64,000 bases of DNA from CCMP332 sp040218795 (GTDB lineage: Bacteria; Bacteroidota; Bacteroidia; Cytophagales; CCMP332), in NCBI GenBank assembly GCA_040218795.1, contig JAVJQT010000005.1, forward strand, positions 310,001 to 374,000. The letters are read 5' to 3'. Positions 35,660 to 44,316 of this stretch are shown in pieces. Below the pieces are notes generated by a model. That model was not told the DNA's origin and searched no databases. It was given only the letters and a program-made list of their open reading frames with translations. The position numbers and the translations under genes are program-made. The stretch's first letter is position 1. Every line of letters begins with the position of its first letter.

Positions 35660-36025
35660 ATGAAAGCGATCAAATTAAACTTAATCATCTTTTTACTGGC
35701 ACTTACAGGAAGTATTACATTGGCTGAAACAAAAGCCAGCCAGGCCATTATCCAACAATTAAGCGAAGATCTTATCAGTGTAAAAGCCGAAGTCTGCAAT
35801 TTTGATCAGATGAAAGTGGAAATCACGAATAAAGATGGGGATGTTGTATTTTCAGATAAACTCTCCGGTGCTAATGGTTTTGCAAGCAAAACGTATGATC
35901 TCTCCGAAACACGCGTGGGAGAATACTTTATCTCAGTGTATTGCAATGACAGAATAATGGAAACAACCGTAATAGCAGATGGCAAAGTGGCCATTCGCGA
36001 CAATTTCTATTTTGTACTCAACTAA
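35660..36025 (+). CDS. Small secreted beta-sandwich protein, unknown function
   Basis: This 121-residue protein has a signal peptide (LNLIIFLLALTGSITLAE). The mature part alternates strands (KVEITNKDGDVVFSDKL, GEYFISVYCNDRIMETTVI) in a pattern like small Ig or sorting-domain-like folds. It contains two cysteines (VCNF and YCND) that may pair. I do not recognise the family. A terminator follows, so it is transcribed alone from the TACATTTG box at 35629. Confidence 0.65.
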   Translation: MKAIKLNLIIFLLALTGSITLAETKASQAIIQQLSEDLISVKAEVCNFDQMKVEITNKDGDVVFSDKLSGANGFASKTYDLSETRVGEYFISVYCNDRIMETTVIADGKVAIRDNFYFVLN

Positions 36026-36051
36026 TGGTTCATCACAGTACATCATGGTTT

Positions 36052-36085
36052 AATCCCGGGTTGAATTTTAGCTCGGGATTTTTTT
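36052..36085 (+). terminator. Intrinsic terminator after the small secreted protein gene
   Basis: aatcccg (36052-36058) pairs with cgggatt (36074-36080) and is followed by a run of T to 36085. It separates the gene at 35660 from the metal-transport promoter. Confidence 0.8.
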
Positions 36086-36092
36086 ATGCTTA

Positions 36093-36124
36093 TTTGAATT
36101 TAAATTTAGATTAATCTAAATTTG
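36093..36124 (+). promoter_or_regulatory. Promoter of the metal permease operon
   Basis: TTTG (36093-36096), 20 nt, then TAAATTTG (36117-36124) is a good -33/-7 match. The box ends 4 nt before the ATG at 36129, so the mRNA is probably leaderless. The palindromic operator covers most of the promoter. Confidence 0.65.
36102..36123. promoter_or_regulatory. Perfect 22-bp palindrome, probable DtxR/MntR-type operator
   Basis: The 22 bases are self-complementary along their whole length; the core is TTTAGATTAATCTAAA. Its form resembles MntR/DtxR-family boxes (inverted TTAG..T / A..CTAA). It overlaps the -7 box and lies 5 nt before the ATG, so bound repressor would block transcription. The regulator could be the DtxR-like domain fused to the permease encoded downstream, or a free MntR elsewhere. 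Confidence 0.7.
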
Positions 36125-36128
36125 CAGC

Positions 36129-37418
36129 ATGGATGGACTCCCATCTTTTATTCTTGACAACCCAAATTTCTGGTTGGTGACGGCCGGAACGGTGCTTTTG
36201 AGCATATCTTCAGCATTGGTGGGCACTTTTACCTTTCTGAAAAAAAAATCTCTAATCGGCGATGCCGTGGCGCATTCAGTTTTGCCGGGGATCTGTCTTG
36301 CCTTTATAATTTCAGGTAATAAAGATCCACTCTGGATTATTATGGGTGCTTTTATCTCGGGATGGATTTCAATACTATCCATTGATTTTATAACCAATAA
36401 TTCGCGCATAAAGGAAGATACAGCCATTGGGCTGGTGCTTTCTGTCTTTTTTGGCTTTGGCATTATGCTTTTTGTCGCTATTCAGCATTCGGGCAATCCC
36501 AATCAATCTGGTCTCAACAACTTTTTATTTGGCAATGCCGCCTCGCTCATCGGCAAAGACCTTATCACTTTTTCGGCGCTTTCCCTCCTGCTAGTTTTCA
36601 TAGTGTTTATATTTTACAAAGAGTTTAAACTAATGACTTTTGACCGGCAATATGCCAGAACCATAGGCCTGCCTCTTAAATTGATGGAATTTATATTAAG
36701 CACCTTAACTGTGCTCGCCATTGTAGCGGGAATTCAGGCCATAGGTGTAGTCCTGATGGCAGCCATGTTAATCACTCCTGCGGCAGCGGCTAAATTCTGG
36801 ACCGATAGACTTTTTTACATGTTGATTCTGGCAGCTTTATTTGCTTCTCTTTCGAGTTTTGCAGGAGCTGTAATATCTTTTATGGCACCTGCCATGCCTA
36901 CAGGGCCATGGATTGTTGTGGTTATTTCCCTTATTGCCATGCTGTCTTTTTTTATTGCCCCCGGCAAAGGCATCATCAACAAATGGTGGCGAAAAAGGCA
37001 GAATCAATTAAAAATACTCGAAGAAAACATATTGAAAACCTTTTATCTCCTTGGTGAGTCCGGAGCAGAAGCACAGAACGGCAGAAGCATTGAGGATTTG
37101 AACAAGCGACGCCCATGGAAAAAAGCTGTGCTAATGAAAGGGCTTTCCAGATTAAAAAATCAAGGGTTTTTGGTTTTCAGAAACGGGCACTGGTATCTAA
37201 CCAAAATTGGATTGAGTAAAGGTCAAAGGGTAGTCCGCTTGCACCGGCTTTGGGAATTGTATTTAACAGAATACCTGAAAATTGCTCCGGATCATGTGCA
37301 TGAAGACGCAGAAACCATTGAGCACGTAATTACGCCGGAATTGGAAAAGAGCATAATGAATAAACTCGGTTTTCCGGAATTGGATCCTCATCAAAGCAAA
37401 ATCCCTTATACCAATTAA
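36129..37418 (+). CDS. Metal ABC transporter permease fused to a DtxR/MntR-like regulator domain
   Basis: This 429-residue protein has residues 1-280 as an ABC-3 (Zn/Mn) permease with about eight membrane helices and typical segments SLIGDAVAHSVLPGICLAF, EDTAIGLVLSVFFGFGIM and GVVLMAAMLITPAAAA. Residues about 295-429 are a cytoplasmic DtxR-type domain: a winged helix at about 300-360, then the metal and dimerisation region VVRLHRLWELYLTEYL and DHVHEDAETIEHVI. Ligand candidates are H372, E376, H391, E395, E398 and H399. DtxR has Cys where E395 lies; Glu there is MntR-like and suggests manganese. No ATPase or binding-protein gene is adjacent. The next gene overlaps its stop (TAATG). Confidence 0.87.
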   Translation: MDGLPSFILDNPNFWLVTAGTVLLSISSALVGTFTFLKKKSLIGDAVAHSVLPGICLAFIISGNKDPLWIIMGAFISGWISILSIDFITNNSRIKEDTAIGLVLSVFFGFGIMLFVAIQHSGNPNQSGLNNFLFGNAASLIGKDLITFSALSLLLVFIVFIFYKEFKLMTFDRQYARTIGLPLKLMEFILSTLTVLAIVAGIQAIGVVLMAAMLITPAAAAKFWTDRLFYMLILAALFASLSSFAGAVISFMAPAMPTGPWIVVVISLIAMLSFFIAPGKGIINKWWRKRQNQLKILEENILKTFYLLGESGAEAQNGRSIEDLNKRRPWKKAVLMKGLSRLKNQGFLVFRNGHWYLTKIGLSKGQRVVRLHRLWELYLTEYLKIAPDHVHEDAETIEHVITPELEKSIMNKLGFPELDPHQSKIPYTN

Positions 37419-38317
37419 TGGATAGTTTTTGGATCATAGCAACCGCATCCCTTGTGGCATTGAGCTGTAGCTTTTTAGGTGTTTGGCTGATACTGAGAAA
37501 AATGGCCATGCTTGGCGATGCCATTTCTCATGCTGTTTTACCCGGAATAGTCATCGCATTTCTTATTTACGGCAGCAGGGACAACAGCGTAATGCTGCTC
37601 GGAGCGGGTGTTATCGGTGTTTTTACCACTTTTCTCATTGAATTTTTTCACAAAAAGGCCAAGTTGCAAAGCGATGCTTCCATTGGGGTCACTTTTACAT
37701 GGCTTTTTGCCCTGGGTGTAATACTTGTTTCCGCATTGGCCGGGCAGGTAGATCTGGATCAGGAATGTGTGCTTTATGGTGAAATTGCCTATGTGCCTCT
37801 GGAGTCTGTCTATACATTTCTCGGCTATGATATTGGCCCGCATACCTTTTGGCTCATGGTTATTGTATTATTGATCAATGTCCTGGTCATTGGCATTTTT
37901 TATAAGGAATTCTACCTCACAACTTTTGATACCGAATATGCATTTGCCATAGGCATGTCTTCCTGGGTCTGGCATTATGTTTTGATGAGCCTGGTTTCAT
38001 TTACCACCGTTGCATCATTTGAATCGGTGGGCGCCATATTGGTAGTGGCATTTATTGTTGCTCCTGCAGCTAGTGCTTATTTGATTTCAAGACAATTAAA
38101 ACAAATGCTTCTCCTCGCGGCCTTGTTTGGACTTAGCGCCTCTGTATTGGGCTATTATCTGGCCTACTGGATAGACGGTTCCATTGCGGGCGCAATTTCC
38201 AGCGTTTTAGGAATACAATTCATAGTGGTATTCATAATTCATCTCATTGTGAGGAAAAGCAATGTGAAGCACAGCATTTATACAGAAAAGGAACTTTTGC
38301 GTCAAAAAGCTAATTAA
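37418..38317 (+). CDS. Metal ABC transporter permease (ABC-3 family)
   Basis: This 299-residue inner-membrane permease is paralogous to the N-terminal part of the preceding gene. Shared patterns: FLGVWLILRKMAMLGDAISH, HAVLPGIVIAF, SDASIGVTFTWLFALGVILV and SVGAILVVAFIVAPAASAYL. It has about eight to nine membrane helices and no regulator domain. Overlap with the upstream stop (TAATG) implies the two permeases form a heterodimeric channel for Mn, Zn or Fe. The ATP-binding subunit and the solute-binding lipoprotein must be encoded elsewhere. Confidence 0.9.
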   Translation: MDSFWIIATASLVALSCSFLGVWLILRKMAMLGDAISHAVLPGIVIAFLIYGSRDNSVMLLGAGVIGVFTTFLIEFFHKKAKLQSDASIGVTFTWLFALGVILVSALAGQVDLDQECVLYGEIAYVPLESVYTFLGYDIGPHTFWLMVIVLLINVLVIGIFYKEFYLTTFDTEYAFAIGMSSWVWHYVLMSLVSFTTVASFESVGAILVVAFIVAPAASAYLISRQLKQMLLLAALFGLSASVLGYYLAYWIDGSIAGAISSVLGIQFIVVFIIHLIVRKSNVKHSIYTEKELLRQKAN

Positions 38318-38386
38318 TAGATTAATTTCGCAACAAAAGCGACAATTTTCGTTTAAGGAAATAAGTATTTTGCAAAAAAACAGATC

Positions 38387-38893
38387 ATGAAAAAGTCACT
38401 ACTGCTAATAATTCCACTTTTTTGGATTGCACAGAGCGCCTTTGTAAGCAGTCCGAATCCAAAATCAGGCATAAAATGGATGAGCTATGAGCAAGTTTTG
38501 GAAGCTTCAAAAAAAGAACCAAAAAAAGTATTTGTAGATGTTTATACCGATTGGTGCGGATGGTGCAAGAGAATGGACCAAACCACTTTTCAGAATGAAA
38601 AAGTAATCAATATCCTCAAGGAAGATTTTTACGCTGTAAAGCTAGATGCTGAAAGCGATGAAACATTTGTTCAGAATGGAAAGGAAATGACTTATCGGCA
38701 ATTGGCGCGATCGTACAAAGCCACCGGTTATCCTACTACCGTTTACCTAAATGAAGACCTTTCTGTGATTCAGGCAGTGCCCGGTTATCAAAAAGCGGAA
38801 AGTCTTGAAATGATTCTGGCCTATTTCGGAGGCAATCACCACCAAACGACAGCCTGGCCTGAATTCCAAAAACAATATCAAAGCGCCAACTAA
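38387..38893 (+). CDS. Exported thioredoxin-like protein
   Basis: This 168-residue protein has a signal peptide (LLLIIPLFWIAQSAFVSS). The thioredoxin fold begins near residue 40, with KKVFVDVYTDWCGWCKRMDQ giving the redox motif WCGWC at about 56-60, and a cis-proline loop TGYPTTVYL near 115. It belongs to the DUF255/thioredoxin_7-like group and probably acts in periplasmic disulfide or maturation chemistry. It ends one base before the TTG start of mnmE; the pair may be co-transcribed. Confidence 0.87.
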   Translation: MKKSLLLIIPLFWIAQSAFVSSPNPKSGIKWMSYEQVLEASKKEPKKVFVDVYTDWCGWCKRMDQTTFQNEKVINILKEDFYAVKLDAESDETFVQNGKEMTYRQLARSYKATGYPTTVYLNEDLSVIQAVPGYQKAESLEMILAYFGGNHHQTTAWPEFQKQYQSAN

Positions 38894-38894
38894 T

Positions 38895-40265
38895 TTGACT
38901 TCCGGTACGCCTGAACAAAAGGATTGTATTGTAGCCCCGGCAAGCCCAAAAGGTGTCGGGGCTATTGCGCTTATAAGGCTCAGCGGTAAAGATTCATTTA
39001 AGATTCTAAATAAAATTTTTCAGGGGAAAGATCTGGAGAACACTAAATCGCATACCATTCATTTTGGTAAAATAATGGACGGTATTGAAGAAATCGATGA
39101 GGTTTTGGTTTCTGTTTTTAAAGCGCCCCGCTCCTACACCATGGAAGATATTGCTGAAATTTCCACCCATGGCTCGCCTTATATTGTAGACCGTGTCATA
39201 AGACTTTTAATTGAAAATGGGGCTCGTTTTGCCAAAGCCGGGGAGTTTACACAAAGAGCTTTTTTAAACGGCCGTTTTGATTTGGCGCAGGCAGAGGCCG
39301 TGGCGGATTTGATTGCTTCAGAATCGGAGGCTGAGCATAAAAATGCCATCAATCAGATGCGCGGTGGCTTTTCACAGGAAATCAAAAAACTAAGAGAGGA
39401 ACTCATTCATTTTGCCTCCTTAATTGAACTTGAGTTGGATTTCTCGGAAGAAGATGTTGAATTTGCCGACCGTGAAAAACTCAAAGCACTGGTAGAAAAT
39501 ATTAGAATGGTCGTTACAGAATTAATTCAGTCCTTCAAATACGGAAGTGTATTAAAGGAGGGAATTCCGGTGGCCATTGTTGGAAAGCCCAATGCCGGGA
39601 AATCCACTTTGATGAATGCGCTTTTGAAAGAAGAGAAAGCCATAGTGACCGAAATCGCCGGTACCACGAGGGATTATATCGAAGACCATTTTGTATTGGA
39701 TGGCATCAAGTTCAGATTGATTGATACAGCAGGCTTGCGGGATACGCAGGATATCATTGAAGCCGCCGGTGTAAAGCGCAGCATTGAACAATTGGAAAAG
39801 GCCAAAATCGGCATTTATCTTTTTGATGCAATGGAAACCGGGCCTGGGGAACTCGAAAAAGAATTAAAACCCCTGCGCTCCCATTGCGAAGCCCTCTTCC
39901 CTATTGGCAATAAATCGGATTTGGGTTTGCATTCAGGTTGGACCGGAAAAGAAAAAGACATCCTTTTTATTTCAGCCAAAGGACAGGAAAATCTAAAATT
40001 CTTCACCGACCTATTAACGAAGGCAGCGCTTGAAGGCCTGAGCGGAGATACAAGTACTGTCACCAATGCCAGACATTATGAAAGCTTATTAAAATGCCAA
40101 AAAGCATTGGATGAAGTACTCCAATCTCTTAGCTCACAAGTCGCAACTGACCTTATCGCTCAAGACATACGCTATGCCCTCCACCAACTCGGCGAAATCA
40201 CCGGGGAAATTACAACTGATGATTTGCTGGAGAACATCTTCTCGAAGTTCTGCATAGGCAAATAG
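38895..40265 (+). CDS. mnmE: tRNA modification GTPase MnmE (TrmE)
   Basis: This 456-residue protein with MnmG installs the carboxymethylaminomethyl group at U34 of certain tRNAs. The N-terminal folate-binding domain begins CIVAPASPKGVGAIALIRLS. The helical domain contains GEFTQRAFLNGRFDLAQAEA. The G domain (about 215-375) has GKPNAGKST (G1), GTTRDYIED (G2), DTAGLRDT (G3) and GNKSD (G4). The C-terminus ends FSKFCIGK with the conserved catalytic cysteine. The start is TTG at 38895; no ATG or GTG is available before the conserved N-terminus. A terminator-like hairpin follows. Confidence 0.96.
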   Translation: MTSGTPEQKDCIVAPASPKGVGAIALIRLSGKDSFKILNKIFQGKDLENTKSHTIHFGKIMDGIEEIDEVLVSVFKAPRSYTMEDIAEISTHGSPYIVDRVIRLLIENGARFAKAGEFTQRAFLNGRFDLAQAEAVADLIASESEAEHKNAINQMRGGFSQEIKKLREELIHFASLIELELDFSEEDVEFADREKLKALVENIRMVVTELIQSFKYGSVLKEGIPVAIVGKPNAGKSTLMNALLKEEKAIVTEIAGTTRDYIEDHFVLDGIKFRLIDTAGLRDTQDIIEAAGVKRSIEQLEKAKIGIYLFDAMETGPGELEKELKPLRSHCEALFPIGNKSDLGLHSGWTGKEKDILFISAKGQENLKFFTDLLTKAALEGLSGDTSTVTNARHYESLLKCQKALDEVLQSLSSQVATDLIAQDIRYALHQLGEITGEITTDDLLENIFSKFCIGK

Positions 40266-40291
40266 TATAAGCTTTTTATTGAGAGAAGATT

Positions 40292-40337
40292 GTCCTGAAT
40301 TGATGAGCAAAGCGAATCTACTTCAGGGCATTTTTTC
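40292..40337 (+). terminator. Terminator-like hairpin after mnmE
   Basis: tgtcctgaa (40292-40300) and ttcagggca (40323-40331) pair over 9 bp with one G-T, with a 22-nt loop, followed by six T (40332-40337). The large loop lowers certainty. Confidence 0.55.
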
Positions 40338-40351
40338 TAAGTTTTGAATTG

Positions 40352-40437
40352 GAAAATGAAATTTTCCGAGTATGACGAAGCTTTCTTGGAAGCTGAAGCA
40401 ACTGGCGAAGGGCTCAGCGCAGTCAGGTATTAGGAAG
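40352..40437. repeat. Degenerate intergenic repeat, copy A
   Basis: It begins with hairpin ggaaaat-gaa-attttcc (40352-40368) and continues through a ...cgaagc...gcgaagg...ggtattaggaagt pattern. A related copy lies at 41655-41725 on the other side of the gene at 40487. Confidence 0.5.
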
Positions 40438-40486
40438 TAAACAGTACAGATTACGGATTACGGAAAGTGTTAGTTATCTTTAATAT

Positions 40487-41614
40487 GTGGAAAAACAGCA
40501 ATTAAAACGGATTCTTTTATCAGCAATTTTCATTGCCCTTTTCCAGATATGTTTTGCTCAAAATTCAAACGATTCAGTTTTAGCCAATTATTCTACAAGA
40601 TACTATAAGGATTCAATAATTGATCCATGGACGATGGAGCAGTATCGAGCAAGACGCTATGATTATTTTGATTCGATTGAGAGTCGGCAGTCTATAGTGT
40701 TTGTCAATAGAACTTATGGATATCTTAATGATAATTTTGAAGATTCATTCGAAATTGATTATTATGGACACCATTTTCTAAATGCAAAAGGAAAAGATAC
40801 TTTATTCGAAGAAAAATATAATTCAGTCAATCATTTTAAAACGCATAAATTTTATAATGAATCGGACATTTTAATCAAAGACTCCACAGTCCAAATTAAC
40901 TACTCATATTATAATAATATTCGACATTATGAATATTACCCCAATGATAGTCTTAGAAAGGTAATCAGTTATTACCGAAGTGATACTTCGGAAATAAGAA
41001 GAACGTATTTCGACAACTATTATATAGATTCGACATTAAACCCAAATACAGGTTATTGTTTTGAAATTAAGCATTTTCACTTTGATGGAGACATCCGATT
41101 GGATAGTTTCATTACAGATGATCAACTTAGTTGGTCTTATATCTCTTATTACACCAATGACATTCGTGATTCCATGTACTCATATACAATAGGACCGAAT
41201 TGCGTAAATACCTTAGGGAAAACTTATTATTCATATGATTCCTTAAGTCGAATATCCGTGGCTATCAGTGAATATGAATGTCAATCTAATGGTTCAAAGA
41301 ATTTCACGAAGACTGTTTATACATACGATAAATACATAAAAGATTTTTTTTCAAAATCACAAACTGAGACTGATGAAACATCTCTAACTGTTTTCCCAAA
41401 TCCTGTTTCTACAGATTTAAATTTTAATCTTCCACAATATTTAGAGGCTCATTATGTATTGAATATTTATGATCTACAAGGAAGGCTGCATATGCAAAGT
41501 AGTCTTGATAACCATGAATCAATTATTGATGTTTCCAATCTAAGACCTGGTCTGTTCATCTATAAAATCACCTCTGATATTCAAAACTACCACGGCAAAT
41601 TCATCAAACAATAA
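40487..41614 (+). CDS. Secreted protein of unknown function with T9SS type A sorting domain
   Basis: This 375-residue protein has signal LLSAIFIALFQICFAQ. The middle (about 25-300) is very rich in Tyr, Asp and Ser, with repeated YYxND/SDTS-like units resembling the short YD-like repeats of some surface proteins, but I cannot place it in a family. The last 75 residues are a type A sorting domain (VFPNPVSTDLNFNL, LNIYDLQGRLHMQ, LRPGLFIYKI, GKFIKQ). The start is GTG at 40487; an ATG two bases upstream is in another frame. It is flanked by copies of a degenerate repeat, which may mean it was inserted. Confidence 0.75.
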   Translation: MEKQQLKRILLSAIFIALFQICFAQNSNDSVLANYSTRYYKDSIIDPWTMEQYRARRYDYFDSIESRQSIVFVNRTYGYLNDNFEDSFEIDYYGHHFLNAKGKDTLFEEKYNSVNHFKTHKFYNESDILIKDSTVQINYSYYNNIRHYEYYPNDSLRKVISYYRSDTSEIRRTYFDNYYIDSTLNPNTGYCFEIKHFHFDGDIRLDSFITDDQLSWSYISYYTNDIRDSMYSYTIGPNCVNTLGKTYYSYDSLSRISVAISEYECQSNGSKNFTKTVYTYDKYIKDFFSKSQTETDETSLTVFPNPVSTDLNFNLPQYLEAHYVLNIYDLQGRLHMQSSLDNHESIIDVSNLRPGLFIYKITSDIQNYHGKFIKQ

Positions 41615-41654
41615 AATGATCTGTCAGGCGGAATTTGCTTCAGGTTCTGCATCT

Positions 41655-41725
41655 GAAAGTGAAATTTTCCACGCTCACCGAAGCCTCAGCGAAGGAGAGT
41701 ATCGGGAAGTGAGACTCCAAGAATG
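41655..41725. repeat. Degenerate intergenic repeat, copy B
   Basis: gaaagt-gaa-attttcc (41655-41670) is the same hairpin as in copy A with one G-T pair. It is followed by ..ccgaagc..gcgaagg..gtatcgggaagt, which aligns in order with copy A (40352-40437). Confidence 0.5.
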
Positions 41726-41744
41726 AATCTAGGAGAGTTGAACT

Positions 41745-44036
41745 CTATTGTTTAATGACCCTTGTTCTAAGTTCTTTTCCCTCACTTATTATTTTCAAAA
41801 TGTATACCCCTCTTTTCAAAGAATTAAATTCAATTTCCCGATTTTCGATTTTTCCTTTCTGCATTAGACTCCCCTGTGAGGAATATATTTCATAGTCAGA
41901 ATAACCATTTACCATTAGCTGAATAGAACCAAATGTGGGATTAGGTAATACAAACGTTTTTGAAATATCAAATCCAAATAAGTTTGAATTGTTGATTAGC
42001 GCATATAAATCTTCTGATCTATAAATAAGTCCCGAATGTCCACCAAAAGTAATTGAGGAATCATTACCAAATTCAAAATATTTTATACTCAAACAATTAT
42101 TTTCTATTAAGCCCCAATTCCTTCCCGAATCAATTGAATAATGCAATTCGAAATTAGTTTCCTGATAGTTAGAAAGGTATCCGAAACCAATTTCATTATT
42201 TACAAATTTCATCAATTCAAAAGAGGGTATACTATATTCTTCCCAGCTTTGTCCCGCATCAAAACTTGCATAACTTCCTCCATATGGCATGACATCCTGT
42301 GTTCTCAAAGAAACATATATTGTTTTAGAATCAGGAAATTCAATAGTTTTTACTCCAGGACCAAATGAACGCAATGTATTCCAACTCAATCCACCATTTT
42401 CTGTTTTAAATAGTTTCGAGGAAGTACTAAAAAAAATATCCGAGCTTGTAAAATGTACAAGAAAATATCCCAATGTATCATTTATTAAATGAATCTCTGA
42501 AGATGAACCCATTACAGTGTTGGTGTTCTGCCAGGTTTGCCCATTATCATCAGATTTTAGAATGAAATCATTTCCGGTTACAAAAATTGTTCCTGTTGCA
42601 GAGATTTCGACATCAAAATAAATCGATGAATCACTCAATACTAAATTCCAGCTTTCTCCTGAATCCGTAGATATATAAAGCGACCCGGTTCCAAAAAAAG
42701 ATTGACTTTTGTCTTTGGTAATTACAGCCCCGAATGATTCATTTAGGAACTCAATGTCGAAAATTTCCGATGTGAATTTTTTTAGTTTGCGCCAGTTTTT
42801 TCCATTATTTTCAGATTTGTACAAAGAGCCGGCCCCGTTTTCACCATTAATTACAAAACCTCCTCTTTTATCTTCAGAGATGCAGTACGAAGTGTTTTCA
42901 TTTATCGATACTATTTTTATCACATCCCCTTCTAATTCTGAAAATAAATTTCTTTGAGTATTTAATAAGTCTTTTGAGTAAACCAAATTGAAAGGGTTAG
43001 TAAAATGCAACAAAACATTCTCACCTGACACATCCCAATCCACAATATCTCTTTGCGGATATAATATACTGTTTTGAACAAAAAGTGTATCCCACTCGAA
43101 AGTGTTCAAATCTAAAGTAAGCATCATGGCTACCTGATCATGAGCACTTGTTGCCGAGTCATCGTTGACCATAATGGTATGATCATCAATAAATCTTAAG
43201 TTGCCGATATAGAAAGAATTGTAATCCAAACGATGGATTTGTGTCCCCAGGGACCTGAAATCAAAAATGTACATTGAATCATATGAACTGCCAATCAAAA
43301 AGTCTTCTTCGAAACTAATTAGCTTTCTATTCCAAAAAATAGGACTCAGACTTGATTTTTTAGCAAAAAAAGGATTCCATGTATTTCCACCATTTTCGGT
43401 AATTAATATTTGATGATCTAAAGTAATGAAACCTGTATCAGCATTCAAAAACTCTATATCTCTGTTTTGACTAAAACTATTCAATGTGATGAATTGCCAT
43501 GATATTCCATTATCGAAAGACTTATACAACCTTTGTTTAACGTCATATTCTTTTGACTTTGTTAAGAGAAATATAATATCCTCTTTATAATCAAAATCTA
43601 TGATGTCATAATTTTTGAAATCCGGATAGGCAGAGTGGTTTATTAGTCCATTAAAGGATTGCCCTGCATCTGTGGATTTATAAAAATTAACCGTATCGCC
43701 ATTATCCGCCAAATAAATATTGTCTTTATTATCCAAATAGATTGTTCCGGACAGCTTTTTAAAATCATGAATTGATTCGTTGAAATGATCAGCATTAATC
43801 CAATTTTTACCAGCGTCATACGAATAGATGAATCTGTAGTTATCACAATACCAGGCCGTTGCCAAAATAGTATCTTCAGAGTATACTTTTATATCAGAAA
43901 TTATATCACTTATTAAGGTCTTGGGGGTGAGTATCTCAAATGATTGCGAATATGTATTACATGTTATTGTAATACTAATAAGTATCTGAATTACAGATTT
44001 TTTAATACTACAAAAATTTGCAAGGAATGCTCCCAT
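41745..44036 (-). CDS. BNR/Asp-box repeat protein with T9SS type A sorting domain
   Basis: This 763-residue secreted protein has signal region IQILISITITCNTYS. Asp-box blades occur throughout: YSYDAGKNWINAD, KSTDAGQSFNGL, KSFDNGISWQFI, ITENGGNTWNPF, KSENNGKNWRKLK, ISTDSGESWNLVL, KSDDNGQTWQNTN, KTENGGLSWNTLR, ASFDAGQSWEEYS and YSIDSGRNWGLIE. They predict a propeller like that of the photosystem II assembly factor/sortilin superfamily. The last 70 residues (FVLPNPTFGSIQLMVN, YEIYSSQGSLMQKG, LKRGVYILKI) form a sorting domain. Unlike the 1094-residue BNR protein at 19838 it has this T9SS tail. Ligand unknown. Confidence 0.84.
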   Translation of the reverse strand: MGAFLANFCSIKKSVIQILISITITCNTYSQSFEILTPKTLISDIISDIKVYSEDTILATAWYCDNYRFIYSYDAGKNWINADHFNESIHDFKKLSGTIYLDNKDNIYLADNGDTVNFYKSTDAGQSFNGLINHSAYPDFKNYDIIDFDYKEDIIFLLTKSKEYDVKQRLYKSFDNGISWQFITLNSFSQNRDIEFLNADTGFITLDHQILITENGGNTWNPFFAKKSSLSPIFWNRKLISFEEDFLIGSSYDSMYIFDFRSLGTQIHRLDYNSFYIGNLRFIDDHTIMVNDDSATSAHDQVAMMLTLDLNTFEWDTLFVQNSILYPQRDIVDWDVSGENVLLHFTNPFNLVYSKDLLNTQRNLFSELEGDVIKIVSINENTSYCISEDKRGGFVINGENGAGSLYKSENNGKNWRKLKKFTSEIFDIEFLNESFGAVITKDKSQSFFGTGSLYISTDSGESWNLVLSDSSIYFDVEISATGTIFVTGNDFILKSDDNGQTWQNTNTVMGSSSEIHLINDTLGYFLVHFTSSDIFFSTSSKLFKTENGGLSWNTLRSFGPGVKTIEFPDSKTIYVSLRTQDVMPYGGSYASFDAGQSWEEYSIPSFELMKFVNNEIGFGYLSNYQETNFELHYSIDSGRNWGLIENNCLSIKYFEFGNDSSITFGGHSGLIYRSEDLYALINNSNLFGFDISKTFVLPNPTFGSIQLMVNGYSDYEIYSSQGSLMQKGKIENREIEFNSLKRGVYILKIISEGKELRTRVIKQ

Positions 44037-44316
44037 TTTATAAAGATAACATTAGGGATTAAAGGAGAAAAAATATCGCTTCCAGAGCATTCTGATCATT
44101 GTTAGTTTCTTTCCCCTCCGAGTCATCCGAAATATTCTCGGTGGAAAATGGTTGTTAAAATTGTCGAACAAGATTCTTTGTTGATAGGTCTTATGATGAT
44201 TGAAATCTCCCCAAAGTATATTTTTGGCAATTGGCACAAAAGCGTAATTGCTTGTGCAATTTTAGTTTCTTGCCTCTAACGCAGAATAATTTTATATTTA
44301 ATTCATTAAATAGTTT

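Noticed and set aside
44052..44237. 61-aa minus-strand frame in the gap before the barrel gene
   Set aside because: It shows no signal, domain or start context and reads as random coding of AT-rich spacer.
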